Below, in pieces: positions 42,726-51,318 of a stretch of DNA of 64,000 nucleotides (positions within the stretch are counted from its first letter, which is position 1; each line of letters begins with the position of its first letter). Below the pieces are notes generated by a model. That model was not told the origin of the DNA. It ran no database searches and worked only from the letters and a program-made list of their open reading frames with translations. Origin of the DNA: Sutcliffiella horikoshii (lineage in GTDB: Bacteria > Bacillota > Bacilli > Bacillales > Bacillaceae_I); NCBI GenBank assembly GCA_001636495.1, contig KV440964.1, positions 2,558,666-2,622,665 on the forward strand, given 5' to 3'. Position numbers and translations under genes: made by a program.

Positions 42726-44162
42726 ATGGTTGTAGGCGAACTGACACAAGAACGGGATGTAATAGTGATCGGCGGAGGCCCGGGGGGTTATCATGCTGCA
42801 ATCAGAGCGGCCCAGTTAGGTCAACAGGTTACCATCATTGAGAAAAACAAGCTTGGCGGCGTCTGCTTAAATGAAGGATGTATCCCATCCAAAGTACATA
42901 CTACAGCAGCGCAGTCTTTCCAACGAATGGGACCTTTTCAGCAGCTCGGACTGGATACTAGCGGAGTTACATTCGATCTACCAAGGTTACAGGATCACAA
43001 ACAAAAGGTTGTCGAGCAACTGCTTCAAGGTGTTGTGGCATTATGTAAAGCTAATAAAATCGAGATCAAAGAGGGAGAAGCATCCTTTATATCTGCCACT
43101 AAAATAGGGGTGGAGAATGGACACCAATATGATACTTTCACTTTTAATGATGTAATTATAGCGTCCGGCTGCAATAAAAAGCCAATCGCAGAAATGCATC
43201 ATCATGCTCTAACTCCTACTTCGATATGGAATCTTGAAGAATTGCCAAGTGAGCTTATTTTATATGGAAACGATGATTTTACCCTTGAAGCTGCAACAAC
43301 ATTTAACAGCCTAGGTTCAAAGGTGACATTGGTTCTTCCGCCAGGTCAACATGACTTTACATTTGATCCTTCCATAAACAAGGAGCTGCAGAGACAGTTA
43401 AAAAAGCAAAAAATAAAGCTCTATAAGACTGATACTACTCCTCAGTTCAAGTTTTATGAGAATCAGTGGGAAGTGACGTTTGAACACGGTAAGAATGAAT
43501 CAGTTATTCTAGAAAGTTCCCATCTTTATTGTGCGGAAGAAAGAAACCCGGTAACAGAATCACTTGGTATTCAGAGAGCAGGCATTCATTTGTGTGAGGA
43601 AGGTTTTATCAAAATTAATGAAGCGTGCCGTACAAATATTGCTTCCATTTATGCAATTGGTGATATTACAGAAGGCCCGGCCTTGGCGGTAAAAGCGATA
43701 AAACAAGGGAAGGTGGCAGCGGAAAACATCGTTGGCCATCACTCTGAGTTCGATCTTACTTTTCTTCCTAGAATCGTGCAGACCATTCCTCCAATTGCAA
43801 CAGTCGGAATGACAGAAACAGCTGCGATTGAAAATGGGTTTGAAGTGAAGGTAGGGGAAAGCACCCTCCAAACCAATGGATATGCAAGCATTCTTGGACA
43901 AAAAGAAGGTTTCAGTAAAACGGTAACTGATGCGAAAACAGAAATGGTATTGGGTATTCATATGATGGGAGCCCAAGCGGTAGATATGATCAGTACCGGA
44001 ACGCTTGCTTTAGAAATGGTTGCAAGACAAGAAGATTTGCTGTTTCCTTCCTATCCGCATCCGAGTGTAAATGAAAGTATGTGGGAGTCGGTGGAGGACG
44101 TAGAAGGTAAAGCAATTCATAAGGTCCCGAAAGTGACAAAACAAAAAGTAACTTCCTCATGA
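42726..44162 (+). CDS. Dihydrolipoyl dehydrogenase (E3)
   Basis: A 478-residue flavoprotein that reoxidises dihydrolipoamide. FAD motif VIVIGGGPGGYHAAIRAAQLG, redox-active GGVCLNEGCIPSK, second FAD motif SIYAIGDITEGPALAVKA, and C-terminal SYPHPSVNESMW with the catalytic His and Glu. The middle NAD-binding part is divergent (YGNDDFTLEAATTFNSLG lacks the normal GxGxxG), a point against tight NAD binding. Its start directly abuts the E2 stop. Last gene of the pdh-complex operon. Confidence 0.88.
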   Translation: MVVGELTQERDVIVIGGGPGGYHAAIRAAQLGQQVTIIEKNKLGGVCLNEGCIPSKVHTTAAQSFQRMGPFQQLGLDTSGVTFDLPRLQDHKQKVVEQLLQGVVALCKANKIEIKEGEASFISATKIGVENGHQYDTFTFNDVIIASGCNKKPIAEMHHHALTPTSIWNLEELPSELILYGNDDFTLEAATTFNSLGSKVTLVLPPGQHDFTFDPSINKELQRQLKKQKIKLYKTDTTPQFKFYENQWEVTFEHGKNESVILESSHLYCAEERNPVTESLGIQRAGIHLCEEGFIKINEACRTNIASIYAIGDITEGPALAVKAIKQGKVAAENIVGHHSEFDLTFLPRIVQTIPPIATVGMTETAAIENGFEVKVGESTLQTNGYASILGQKEGFSKTVTDAKTEMVLGIHMMGAQAVDMISTGTLALEMVARQEDLLFPSYPHPSVNESMWESVEDVEGKAIHKVPKVTKQKVTSS

Positions 44163-44281
44163 CACGTTGTCGCGTCAAAGCATTCTAGCTTTAAACGAGA
44201 CTCTTGCAGACTATGAAAATTATAGATTATATTATATTCAGAATAATAATATTTTTTAGATAAAAATTAGGAGGGGTATTT

Positions 44282-45400
44282 ATGAACGTAGAAAAAACGA
44301 TGCAAGTAAAAGATCAAGCGGAAGAAGTTTTTCCAGTAAAAGATGTGGACTATTTGGAGATCTACACAGGTAACGCTAAGCAAGCATCACATTTTTTTGC
44401 CACCACATTCGGTTTTCAACCTATAGCTTATTCTGGGTTAGAAACAGGCAACAGGGAGACGGTGTCCTATGTATTAAAGCAACGTAATGTACGACTTGTC
44501 ATTACAGGTTCACTTAAACAGGATACAAAAATTTCTGAGTTTGTTAAAAAGCATGGGGACGGAGTAAAGGATATTGCACTTGTCGTGGAAGATGTTGAAA
44601 GTGCTTACAATGGAGCGGTGGAAAGAGGGGCAATTGCCATCCAGCCTCCACAAGAGCTCACAGACGAGAACGGAACATTGAAAAAAGCGGTAATTGGTAC
44701 ATACGGAGATACCATTCACACATTGGTTGAACGTAAAAATTATACTGGGGTATTCATGCCTGGATTTAAAGCATATACGAACTCCACTCCAGTTAGAGAC
44801 GCTGGAATTATCGGCATCGACCATGTGGTAGGAAACGTGGAACAAATGGAAGAATGGGTTGCTTATTACGAAAAAGTGATGGGCTTTAAAGAAATGACTC
44901 ATTTCACAGATAAGGATATTAACACAGAGTACTCCGCGCTTATGTCTAAAGTAATGCACAATGGCGGCAGAATTAAATTCCCAATCAATGAACCTGCTGA
45001 AGGAAAAAGAAAATCACAAATTGAAGAATACTTGGAGTTCTATAATGGTGCCGGTGTTCAACATATTGCGATTTTAACGGAAGATATTGTGCAGACAGTA
45101 AGCAAGCTAAAAGAAAACGGCGTAGAGTTCCTTAATACTCCTGATACTTACTATGAAATGTTGTCAGAAAGAGTTGGGGAAATTGATGAGGAAATTGCAA
45201 AGCTTCGCGAGCTGAGCATTCTGGTTGACCGTGACGATGAGGGATATCTGCTTCAAATCTTTACGAAACCTATTGTAGACAGACCAACTCTTTTCATTGA
45301 GGTTATCCAGCGTAAGGGTGCAAAGGGCTTTGGTGAAGGAAACTTCAAAGCGTTATTTGAATCCATTGAAAGAGAACAAGAATTAAGAGGGAATCTGTAA
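44282..45400 (+). CDS. hppD: 4-hydroxyphenylpyruvate dioxygenase
   Basis: Converts 4-hydroxyphenylpyruvate to homogentisate in tyrosine breakdown. 372 residues, two vicinal-oxygen-chelate domains; iron ligands in GIDHVVGNV, GVQHIAILTED and LFIEVIQRKG, all in the C-terminal half. GAGGGG SD. It begins a second transcription unit of the island; a terminator (45409-45440) follows but the next genes are co-oriented. Confidence 0.96.
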   Translation: MNVEKTMQVKDQAEEVFPVKDVDYLEIYTGNAKQASHFFATTFGFQPIAYSGLETGNRETVSYVLKQRNVRLVITGSLKQDTKISEFVKKHGDGVKDIALVVEDVESAYNGAVERGAIAIQPPQELTDENGTLKKAVIGTYGDTIHTLVERKNYTGVFMPGFKAYTNSTPVRDAGIIGIDHVVGNVEQMEEWVAYYEKVMGFKEMTHFTDKDINTEYSALMSKVMHNGGRIKFPINEPAEGKRKSQIEEYLEFYNGAGVQHIAILTEDIVQTVSKLKENGVEFLNTPDTYYEMLSERVGEIDEEIAKLRELSILVDRDDEGYLLQIFTKPIVDRPTLFIEVIQRKGAKGFGEGNFKALFESIEREQELRGNL

Positions 45401-45408
45401 AAAAGTCA

Positions 45409-45441
45409 CAAGGGGAGGACCAGTTTCCTCCCTTTTTTATA
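45409..45441 (+). terminator. Terminator after hppD
   Basis: AAGGGGAGGA and TTCCTCCCTT pair around a 5-nt loop, followed by a T-run. Confidence 0.8.
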
Positions 45442-45457
45442 GGAGGTAGATTATCCA

Positions 45458-46546
45458 ATGGCGGTAAAAGTAAAAAGCAGGGAAATTCTACAACATATTG
45501 CTGCCTACCCTTTAGGGAAAAGCTTGCAGGATTTACAGACTGAGTTAGGAATCGCCACCATTAGAAATATGTCCGAAATTGAAAATGTGTTTGGATGTTC
45601 ACCGCTTGTAAAGAAGCAATTAATGCAAAGGCTAGATCATTTATTTACATACCCTGACGGATCCGCGAGAGCTCTATCTAGCAAATTGGCAGATTTTTTA
45701 GGGGTAGCACATAATCAGCTGTTCATTGGAAATGGTTCAGATGAAATAATCAGACTGCTGATCCGAGCTTTTCTAAATACGGAAGAAGAAGCCATTATGG
45801 CTGATATTACATTCCCAAGATATAAAACGAACGTTTCAATTGAAGGTGGTAAACCGGTAATCGTTCCATTAAAAGATGGTGTGCATGATTTGACTGCCAT
45901 GCTTGCTAATATCACAGAACAAACGAAAATGATTTTTGTCTGCAACCCTAACAATCCAACAGGGACAATTGTAAATAAGGCTGAACTTATTTCCTTCATG
46001 GAAAAAGTACCAGAGCATATCTTAGTTGTATTAGATGAAGCGTATTATGAATACGCAACAAGTGAGGAGTATCTTCAATCGATCCCATTATTAAAAAAAC
46101 ATGCCAATCTTGTTATTTTAAGAACGTTCTCTAAAGTATATGGCCTGGCGGGATTAAGAATTGGCTATGGCATTATGGATGCTTCCATATCCGCAGAATT
46201 AAACAAAGTGAAAGAGGTTTTCAATGTAAACCAGCTTGCGCAAGCAGCTGCGATGGAAGCCATTATGGACCAGGAATTTAGAGGAGATTGTATCCTTCGC
46301 AATGAACAAGGAAGAGTGTACTTGGAGGCAGAACTAGCCAAACTTGGTTATACGTATTTCCCTACACAAGCAAATTTCATGATGATACATATTGACAGGG
46401 ATGGAAATGAAATCACTCAACAATTACTTGCAAAAGGAATCATGGTTAAATCAGGAGCAGCTTTAGGGTACCCAAACAGTATCAGGGTCACCATTTGCTC
46501 CATGGAAGATAACCGTTATTTTATCGAGACGTTAAAAAATTTGTAG
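45458..46546 (+). CDS. PLP-dependent aromatic aminotransferase (HisC-like)
   Basis: A 362-residue fold-type I aminotransferase of the histidinol-phosphate transaminase group. FIGNGSDEIIRLL (phosphate loop), NPNNPTGTIV, LDEAYYEYA, and the PLP Lys in RTFSKVYGLAGLRIGY. Between hppD and hmgA it probably transaminates tyrosine/phenylalanine to the 2-oxo acids, rather than making histidine. SD AGGAGG. Assignment of substrate is contextual. Confidence 0.87.
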   Translation: MAVKVKSREILQHIAAYPLGKSLQDLQTELGIATIRNMSEIENVFGCSPLVKKQLMQRLDHLFTYPDGSARALSSKLADFLGVAHNQLFIGNGSDEIIRLLIRAFLNTEEEAIMADITFPRYKTNVSIEGGKPVIVPLKDGVHDLTAMLANITEQTKMIFVCNPNNPTGTIVNKAELISFMEKVPEHILVVLDEAYYEYATSEEYLQSIPLLKKHANLVILRTFSKVYGLAGLRIGYGIMDASISAELNKVKEVFNVNQLAQAAAMEAIMDQEFRGDCILRNEQGRVYLEAELAKLGYTYFPTQANFMMIHIDRDGNEITQQLLAKGIMVKSGAALGYPNSIRVTICSMEDNRYFIETLKNL

Positions 46547-46565
46547 CAAAGTGCAGGTGACATAT

Positions 46566-47174
46566 ATGGATATCCAACCAAGCAATCTTGCCTGGAAAGA
46601 TGCATACAAGCTGATGGTGGGTTCAATCTTGCCAAGACCGATTGCACTAGTTTCTTCTATTAATAAGGAAGGAAATGCAAACATCGCTCCTTTCAGCTTT
46701 TTCACAGCGATCAGTGCAGAGCCGATGCTCGTCTGCTTTTCTCCTATGCGAAGAGGAACAGACGGGTCGAAAAAGGATACTTTATTGAATATTGAAAGCA
46801 CAAAGGAGTTTGTCATCAATATTGTCAGTGAGGAAATAGTGGAACAAATGAATATTACTGCAACTGAATTTCCTAGCGATGTGGATGAATTTGTAGAATC
46901 AGGTTTCACAAAAGAACCTAGCCTCCTTGTAACACCACCAAGAATAAAGGAAAGTCTTGTTCAAATGGAATGCACACTTCATGAAGTGCTGCATTTCGGT
47001 GATGCGCCTGGGTCAGGAAGCCTTGTAATTGGAAAAGTGGAGAGTTTTCATATTTCAGATGACCTTTATTATGAAGGGAAAATTGATACAAAGAAATTGA
47101 ATCCAGTAGGAAGAATGGCAGGAAGCATGTACACAAAGGCCATCAGTGATATGTTTGAACTTCAACGCAAATAA
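46566..47174 (+). CDS. Flavin reductase family protein (FMN-binding split barrel)
   Basis: A 202-residue protein with the flavin-reductase-like domain: GSILPRPIALVSSINKEGNANIAPFSFFTAISAEPMLVCFSP. Such proteins either supply reduced flavin to an oxygenase or bind FMN themselves. No flavin-dependent hydroxylase is seen close by, so its role in the homogentisate set is unknown. ATG 46566 has AGGTGA 6 nt upstream; GTG 46551 is at the end of the preceding gene. Confidence 0.83.
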   Translation: MDIQPSNLAWKDAYKLMVGSILPRPIALVSSINKEGNANIAPFSFFTAISAEPMLVCFSPMRRGTDGSKKDTLLNIESTKEFVINIVSEEIVEQMNITATEFPSDVDEFVESGFTKEPSLLVTPPRIKESLVQMECTLHEVLHFGDAPGSGSLVIGKVESFHISDDLYYEGKIDTKKLNPVGRMAGSMYTKAISDMFELQRK

Positions 47175-47192
47175 AAAATGTGAGGGTTTGTC

Positions 47193-48104
47193 ATGAAATT
47201 TATAACCTTTAAAAAAGATTCGGGTGAAAATAGAGCAGGGTGGATACAAGGTGACGTTGTTGTCGATATGAACGAAGCATCCGATGGTCTATTACCAAGC
47301 GATCTTTTAACATTGATTAATCACTATGAAAAATTCAAAGATATTGTGGCAATGCACTCAGAAAGTGACAGCAAAAAAGGAAGATATAAAAAGAACGAGG
47401 TCACACTCCTTGCACCACTGCCTAGACCTGTAAGCGTCCGTGATTTCTATGCATTTGAGGAGCATGTAAAGACGGCAAGGTCCAGAAGAGGGCTTGAGGT
47501 AATCCCAGAATGGTATGAAATGCCCGTGTTTTATTTTACCAATCACATGGCTATTAGAGGTCCAGAAGAGATTATTGATAAACCATCCGCTTGTGAATGG
47601 CTGGATTACGAGCTGGAAATTGCCTGCATTATTGGAAAAGAAGGCAGAAATATAATGGCGCAAGATGCTGATGACTACATATTCGGCTATTGCATCATGA
47701 ATGACTGGAGTGCACGGGACCTTCAAGCAAAAGAAATGAAGGTCGGATTGGGCCCAGCAAAGGGAAAGGATTTTGCGACATCCTTAGGACCTGTCATTGT
47801 GACACCTGACGAACTTGAATCGTTTAAAACAAATAAAGGGTACAACTTAGAAATGACCGCTTCTGTTAATGGAAGCCTACTATCTAAAGGGAATTTCGAG
47901 CAGATTCACTATACATTTGCTCAAATGATTGAAAGAGCTTCAGCCGATGTTACCTTATATCCTGGAGAAGTAATAGGCTCGGGGACTGTTGGTACCGGCT
48001 GCATCCTGGAACTAGGTCCAGAAGTACATCGCTGGCTAGAACCTGGTGATGAAGTAGAACTAACCATCACAGGTTTAGGAACATTAAAAAACACAATTAG
48101 ATAA
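47193..48104 (+). CDS. Fumarylacetoacetate hydrolase family protein
   Basis: A 303-residue FAH-fold enzyme. Metal-binding Glu/Asp residues in EWLDYELEIACIIGKEGRNI, ends of MNDWSARDLQ, and KGKDFATSLGPVIVTPDEL; VSVRDFYAFEEHVKTAR at the front has the catalytic His. As neighbour of hmgA and hppD it should cleave fumarylacetoacetate or maleylacetoacetate to acetoacetate and fumarate (or maleate). No maleylacetoacetate isomerase gene is present. Confidence 0.92.
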   Translation: MKFITFKKDSGENRAGWIQGDVVVDMNEASDGLLPSDLLTLINHYEKFKDIVAMHSESDSKKGRYKKNEVTLLAPLPRPVSVRDFYAFEEHVKTARSRRGLEVIPEWYEMPVFYFTNHMAIRGPEEIIDKPSACEWLDYELEIACIIGKEGRNIMAQDADDYIFGYCIMNDWSARDLQAKEMKVGLGPAKGKDFATSLGPVIVTPDELESFKTNKGYNLEMTASVNGSLLSKGNFEQIHYTFAQMIERASADVTLYPGEVIGSGTVGTGCILELGPEVHRWLEPGDEVELTITGLGTLKNTIR

Positions 48105-48127
48105 CTACTATGATATGAGGTGAGCTC

Positions 48128-49279
48128 ATGTATTATCGTAAAATGGGAGAAATACCCCATAAACGCCACACGATGTTCAAAAAAGAAGATGGGACATTAT
48201 ATAGAGAACAAGTAATGGGTACCAAAGGGTTCTCAGGTACACAATCCATCCTATATCATCACTACCTGCCGACAGAAGTGGTAAAATCCACGGTACTTGG
48301 CAGCTATATGCCGGAATATGAAGAACAAGAAGCCCTGAATCACCGCCACCTACTAACCACATCATTAGAGACAAAAGGAAACGCATTAGATGCCAGAGAA
48401 TACTTATTAGGCAACAGTGATCTATTAATAGGAACAGCACTGGTCACGGAGAAAATGGAGAATTATTACCGAAATGGTGACGGAGACGAACTACTTTTCA
48501 TTCATTACGGTTCAGGTAAAGTGGAGACCATGTTCGGAACAATCAAATACCGCCCAGGTGATTATGTGACCATACCAATAGGAACCATTTACCGTGTCGT
48601 TCCAAACGAAGAAACAAAAATTCTTTTCATTGAATCTTTTAGTCAACTAACCACACCTAGAAGATATCGCAATGAATATGGCCAGATGTTGGAACACAGT
48701 CCATTTTGTGAACGAGACTTCAGAGGACCTGAAACGTTAGAAACATATACAGACAAAGGTGAGTATGAAGTAATCACTAAAACAAGAGGTTATTTGCATT
48801 CACATGTACTTGGGCATCACCCGCTTGATGTAGTGGGTTGGGACGGTTATCTCTATCCTTGGGTATTTAATATAGAAGATTTTGAGCCAATAACAGGCAG
48901 GGTTCACCAGCCACCTCCTGTTCATCAGACATTTGAAGGGCATAACTTTGTTGTATGTTCCTTTGTGCCAAGATTGTACGATTACCACCCAGAAGCCATA
49001 CCGGCTCCTTATTATCATAGTAACGTGAACAGTGATGAACTGCTCTATTATGTGGCAGGGAACTTTATGAGCAGAAAAGGAATAGAGGAAGGATCTATTA
49101 CGTTGCATCCTTCTGGCATTCCGCATGGCCCGCATCCAGGTACAACCGAGGCAAGCATAGGGAAGAAAGAGACCTTGGAGCTTGCAGTCATGATTGATAC
49201 ATTCAAGCCATTGAAAGTTGTAAAAAAAGCACACAGTATAGAAGATAAGAAGTATATGTTTACTTGGATAGAAAAATAG
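48128..49279 (+). CDS. hmgA: Homogentisate 1,2-dioxygenase
   Basis: Opens the homogentisate ring to maleylacetoacetate with Fe(II). 383 residues with cupin folds: FGTIKYRPGDYVTIPIGTIYRV, GHNFVVCSFVPR, PYYHSNVNSDELLYYVAG (iron ligands His/Glu) and HPSGIPHGPHPG. It has the length of Bacillus/Gram-positive HmgA rather than the longer proteobacterial form. SD AGGTGAG. Last gene of the island's tyrosine branch. Confidence 0.94.
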   Translation: MYYRKMGEIPHKRHTMFKKEDGTLYREQVMGTKGFSGTQSILYHHYLPTEVVKSTVLGSYMPEYEEQEALNHRHLLTTSLETKGNALDAREYLLGNSDLLIGTALVTEKMENYYRNGDGDELLFIHYGSGKVETMFGTIKYRPGDYVTIPIGTIYRVVPNEETKILFIESFSQLTTPRRYRNEYGQMLEHSPFCERDFRGPETLETYTDKGEYEVITKTRGYLHSHVLGHHPLDVVGWDGYLYPWVFNIEDFEPITGRVHQPPPVHQTFEGHNFVVCSFVPRLYDYHPEAIPAPYYHSNVNSDELLYYVAGNFMSRKGIEEGSITLHPSGIPHGPHPGTTEASIGKKETLELAVMIDTFKPLKVVKKAHSIEDKKYMFTWIEK

Positions 49280-49289
49280 TTTTGCGTAG

Positions 49290-49326
49290 AACACCAAGCT
49301 TTTTCATAGAGCTTGGTGTTTTAGTT
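49290..49326 (+). terminator. Terminator after hmgA
   Basis: AACACCAAGCT and AGCTTGGTGTT form an 11-bp stem with a 9-nt loop, followed by TTAGTTT. Confidence 0.88.
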
Positions 49327-49671
49327 TGTTTTGGTAGGAATTATTATCCAAAAAAGTAAGATTTCCTGTAAAGAATGTAACATAACAGAACTATTTTGTA
49401 ATAAAATGGACCGTATAAAAACTTGTCAATACCATTTTATTAGTATAATTTTAATCCTTTTCATTTTACTGGAAAAATGCTAGAAGTTCTATTGAATTAG
49501 TCACTCCATGAAATCCGTTGATACATAAAGAGTTTTTTAGCATATGGATAATAATTGAAATTATACGTTTTCATTTTCTATATTATTCCTCTAATATTAC
49601 ACAAAACCCGTGGTATGATTTTCGTGTAGCAAGAAAGCAACACAAAAAACTTTCAAGGGGGAAACACACCT
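49327..49671. other. AT-rich intergenic region with a likely promoter for the CAP gene
   Basis: No ORF of merit. An extended -10 box TGG-TATGAT (49611-49619) lies about 52 bp before the CAP gene; the region 17 bp upstream of it has no clear -35, which extended -10 promoters can tolerate. AAGGGGG SD precedes the gene. Confidence 0.45.
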
Positions 49672-50514
49672 ATGAAAATCAACAAAAAGTCTATCATCAC
49701 TGCTGTAACAACTGCAGCTGTACTAACTGCCGCACCATTCGGAATGAATGCTAAAGCGGAATCAAATGCACCGACAAAACCAACTTGTGACTTAACAAAC
49801 AAAGTCACTTCATTTAATAGTAACAAAGCATTCGCTAACCAAGAAGATGCAAAAGCATTCTTAGATGGTTATGTGAAAGATCTTGAAGAAAAGTACGGAG
49901 TAAAAGTTAACTTAAATGGCGCACCATCTGCTGAAGCGGCTGAAAAAGAAGCACCAGAGCAAGAAGCACCTAAACAAGAAGAACAAAAAGAAGCTGAACA
50001 AGTAGAAGCTCCAAAAGCTGAAGAAAAAGAAGAAGCTCCAGCTACTGCACCAAAAGAAGAAGCTCAAGCTCCAGCTCAACAACAAGCTCCACAGCAAAAT
50101 GCTGAAAAACCTGCAACAGAACAAACTGCTGGTGCTGTAAGTGAGTTTGAAAAGAAAGTCGTAGAATTAACTAACGCTGAGCGTGAAAAACAAGGACTAG
50201 CTCCACTTGAGTTAGATGAAGAGTTAAGCAAAGTAGCAAAAGATAAATCTAAAGACATGCAACAGAACAACTATTTCTCTCATAACAGCCCGACTCACGG
50301 ATCTCCGTTTGATATGATGACGAAATACGGAATTCAATACAACACTGCAGGAGAAAACATTGCACAAGGTCAACAAAGCCCTGAAGAAGTTGTGAATGCT
50401 TGGATGAATTCTGAAGGTCACCGTGCCAACATCATGAATGAAAACTTCACTCACATTGGTGTAGGTCATGTGGAAGAAGGTAACTACTGGACTCAAATGT
50501 TCATCGGTAAATAA
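49672..50514 (+). CDS. Secreted CAP-domain protein (YkwD-like)
   Basis: A 280-residue secreted protein: signal peptide about 1-30 (AAPFGMNAKAE cleavage), a short N-terminal region, a low-complexity Glu/Ala/Pro/Gln linker (about 83-150), and a C-terminal CAP/SCP domain (about 155-280) with the canonical LTNAEREKQGLAPLELDEELSKVAKDKS, FSHNSPTHGSPFDMM, AGENIAQGQ and WMNSEGHRANIMN. Conserved His/Glu residues of the CAP cavity are present. Function in bacteria is uncertain; in spore formers these proteins are often extracellular or coat-associated. Monocistronic. Confidence 0.92.
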   Translation: MKINKKSIITAVTTAAVLTAAPFGMNAKAESNAPTKPTCDLTNKVTSFNSNKAFANQEDAKAFLDGYVKDLEEKYGVKVNLNGAPSAEAAEKEAPEQEAPKQEEQKEAEQVEAPKAEEKEEAPATAPKEEAQAPAQQQAPQQNAEKPATEQTAGAVSEFEKKVVELTNAEREKQGLAPLELDEELSKVAKDKSKDMQQNNYFSHNSPTHGSPFDMMTKYGIQYNTAGENIAQGQQSPEEVVNAWMNSEGHRANIMNENFTHIGVGHVEEGNYWTQMFIGK

Positions 50515-50528
50515 TATGGATCCATCTC

Positions 50529-50558
50529 AAAAGGCAGCCATTTGGCTGCCTTTTTTGC
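50529..50558 (+). terminator. Terminator after the CAP gene
   Basis: AAAGGCAGCCA and TGGCTGCCTTT form a stem with a very short loop and a T-run. Confidence 0.93.
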
Positions 50559-50585
50559 GGTAACAAAATGTGAGTTAAAAGTCAT

Positions 50586-50963
50586 TTAATCCTTTCCGTT
50601 ACTTTTCTTGGCATAACGGTCAATGAAGAAATAAGCTTTTCTAACCCGTTGGACTACTTTATGAATGCTGTTAGGGTTGATACGGTTAATTCCTATATCC
50701 TGAAGGAATGCAGAAGTGACAGCCAACGAAGGTAGCAGTTCGTCAGAAACCCATATACTAGCGTCATATTGGATTAAGATCTTTATTTCTCTTTTCAGAT
50801 CTTCTTTAAAACTTTTGAACACTATAACCAAGTCTGGATATATTCTTTTCTTGGTTTCAAAATCTGCCGTTTCATACCTTTCTAGGAGATCTAAAAGGAC
50901 GCTGAGCTTTCGTTGGAAATGGCTTATCGAAGAAAACACTTTTTCATTATCGTAATTTGTCAT
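50586..50963 (-). CDS. Hypothetical helical protein, 125 aa
   Basis: A soluble, largely alpha-helical, mixed-charge protein (SHFQRKLSVLLDLLERYETADFETKKRIYPDLVIVFKS...). No family recognised and no motif indicating enzyme activity or membrane location. AGAGGGG lies 7 nt before the ATG, supporting translation. No clear terminator of its own; it faces the CAP gene terminator. Confidence 0.6.
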   Translation of the reverse strand: MTNYDNEKVFSSISHFQRKLSVLLDLLERYETADFETKKRIYPDLVIVFKSFKEDLKREIKILIQYDASIWVSDELLPSLAVTSAFLQDIGINRINPNSIHKVVQRVRKAYFFIDRYAKKSNGKD

Positions 50964-51278
50964 AATAAAACCCCTCTAAAAACAAATTGTTATATGACTA
51001 AATTCGACAATAAACTACAAATCCCTTTTATTATTCCTATAGGAATAGGAACTTTTCAGTTTTCCCCTAAATTTTTCTAAGAGACAATAAATATTCTGTA
51101 TCTTAAGTTCACAGTCTATTTGTCATCTGTGCTTGGAACCTCACGTGTAAGTAGTTAAATGAAAATATACAGAATAATTCATATGCCATTAAAGTGCCAG
51201 ATTGTTGAGTAACTCGTTCATTACGTAGTAGACATTACTATACAACAAGTGTCTTCACTTTATCTATAAAACCTAAAA
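50964..51278. other. Gene-free AT-rich gap with one copy of the AATCTGGC element (minus strand)
   Basis: No ORF with an SD was found. At 51183-51208 the minus strand reads TCAACAATCTGGCACTTTAATG, the same opening as the hairpin elements further on (53.5-57.7 kb). An 8-bp palindromic run CCTATAGG is at 51037. Confidence 0.4.
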
Positions 51279-51306
51279 AAGACCACCGCTATCTATAGTG
51301 GTCTTA
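51279..51306 (-). terminator. Terminator of the MFS gene
   Basis: AAGACCAC and GTGGTCTT pair around an 11-nt AT-rich loop; an A-run on the plus strand gives a T-run on the minus strand. Confidence 0.8.
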
Positions 51307-51318
51307 TCCTGAAGGCAA

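Noticed and set aside
49912-50270. Long Phe/Ser- and Ala/Ser-rich ORFs opposite the CAP gene
   Set aside because: They are a mirror of the repetitive Glu/Ala/Gln linker codons, with low-complexity products and no SD.
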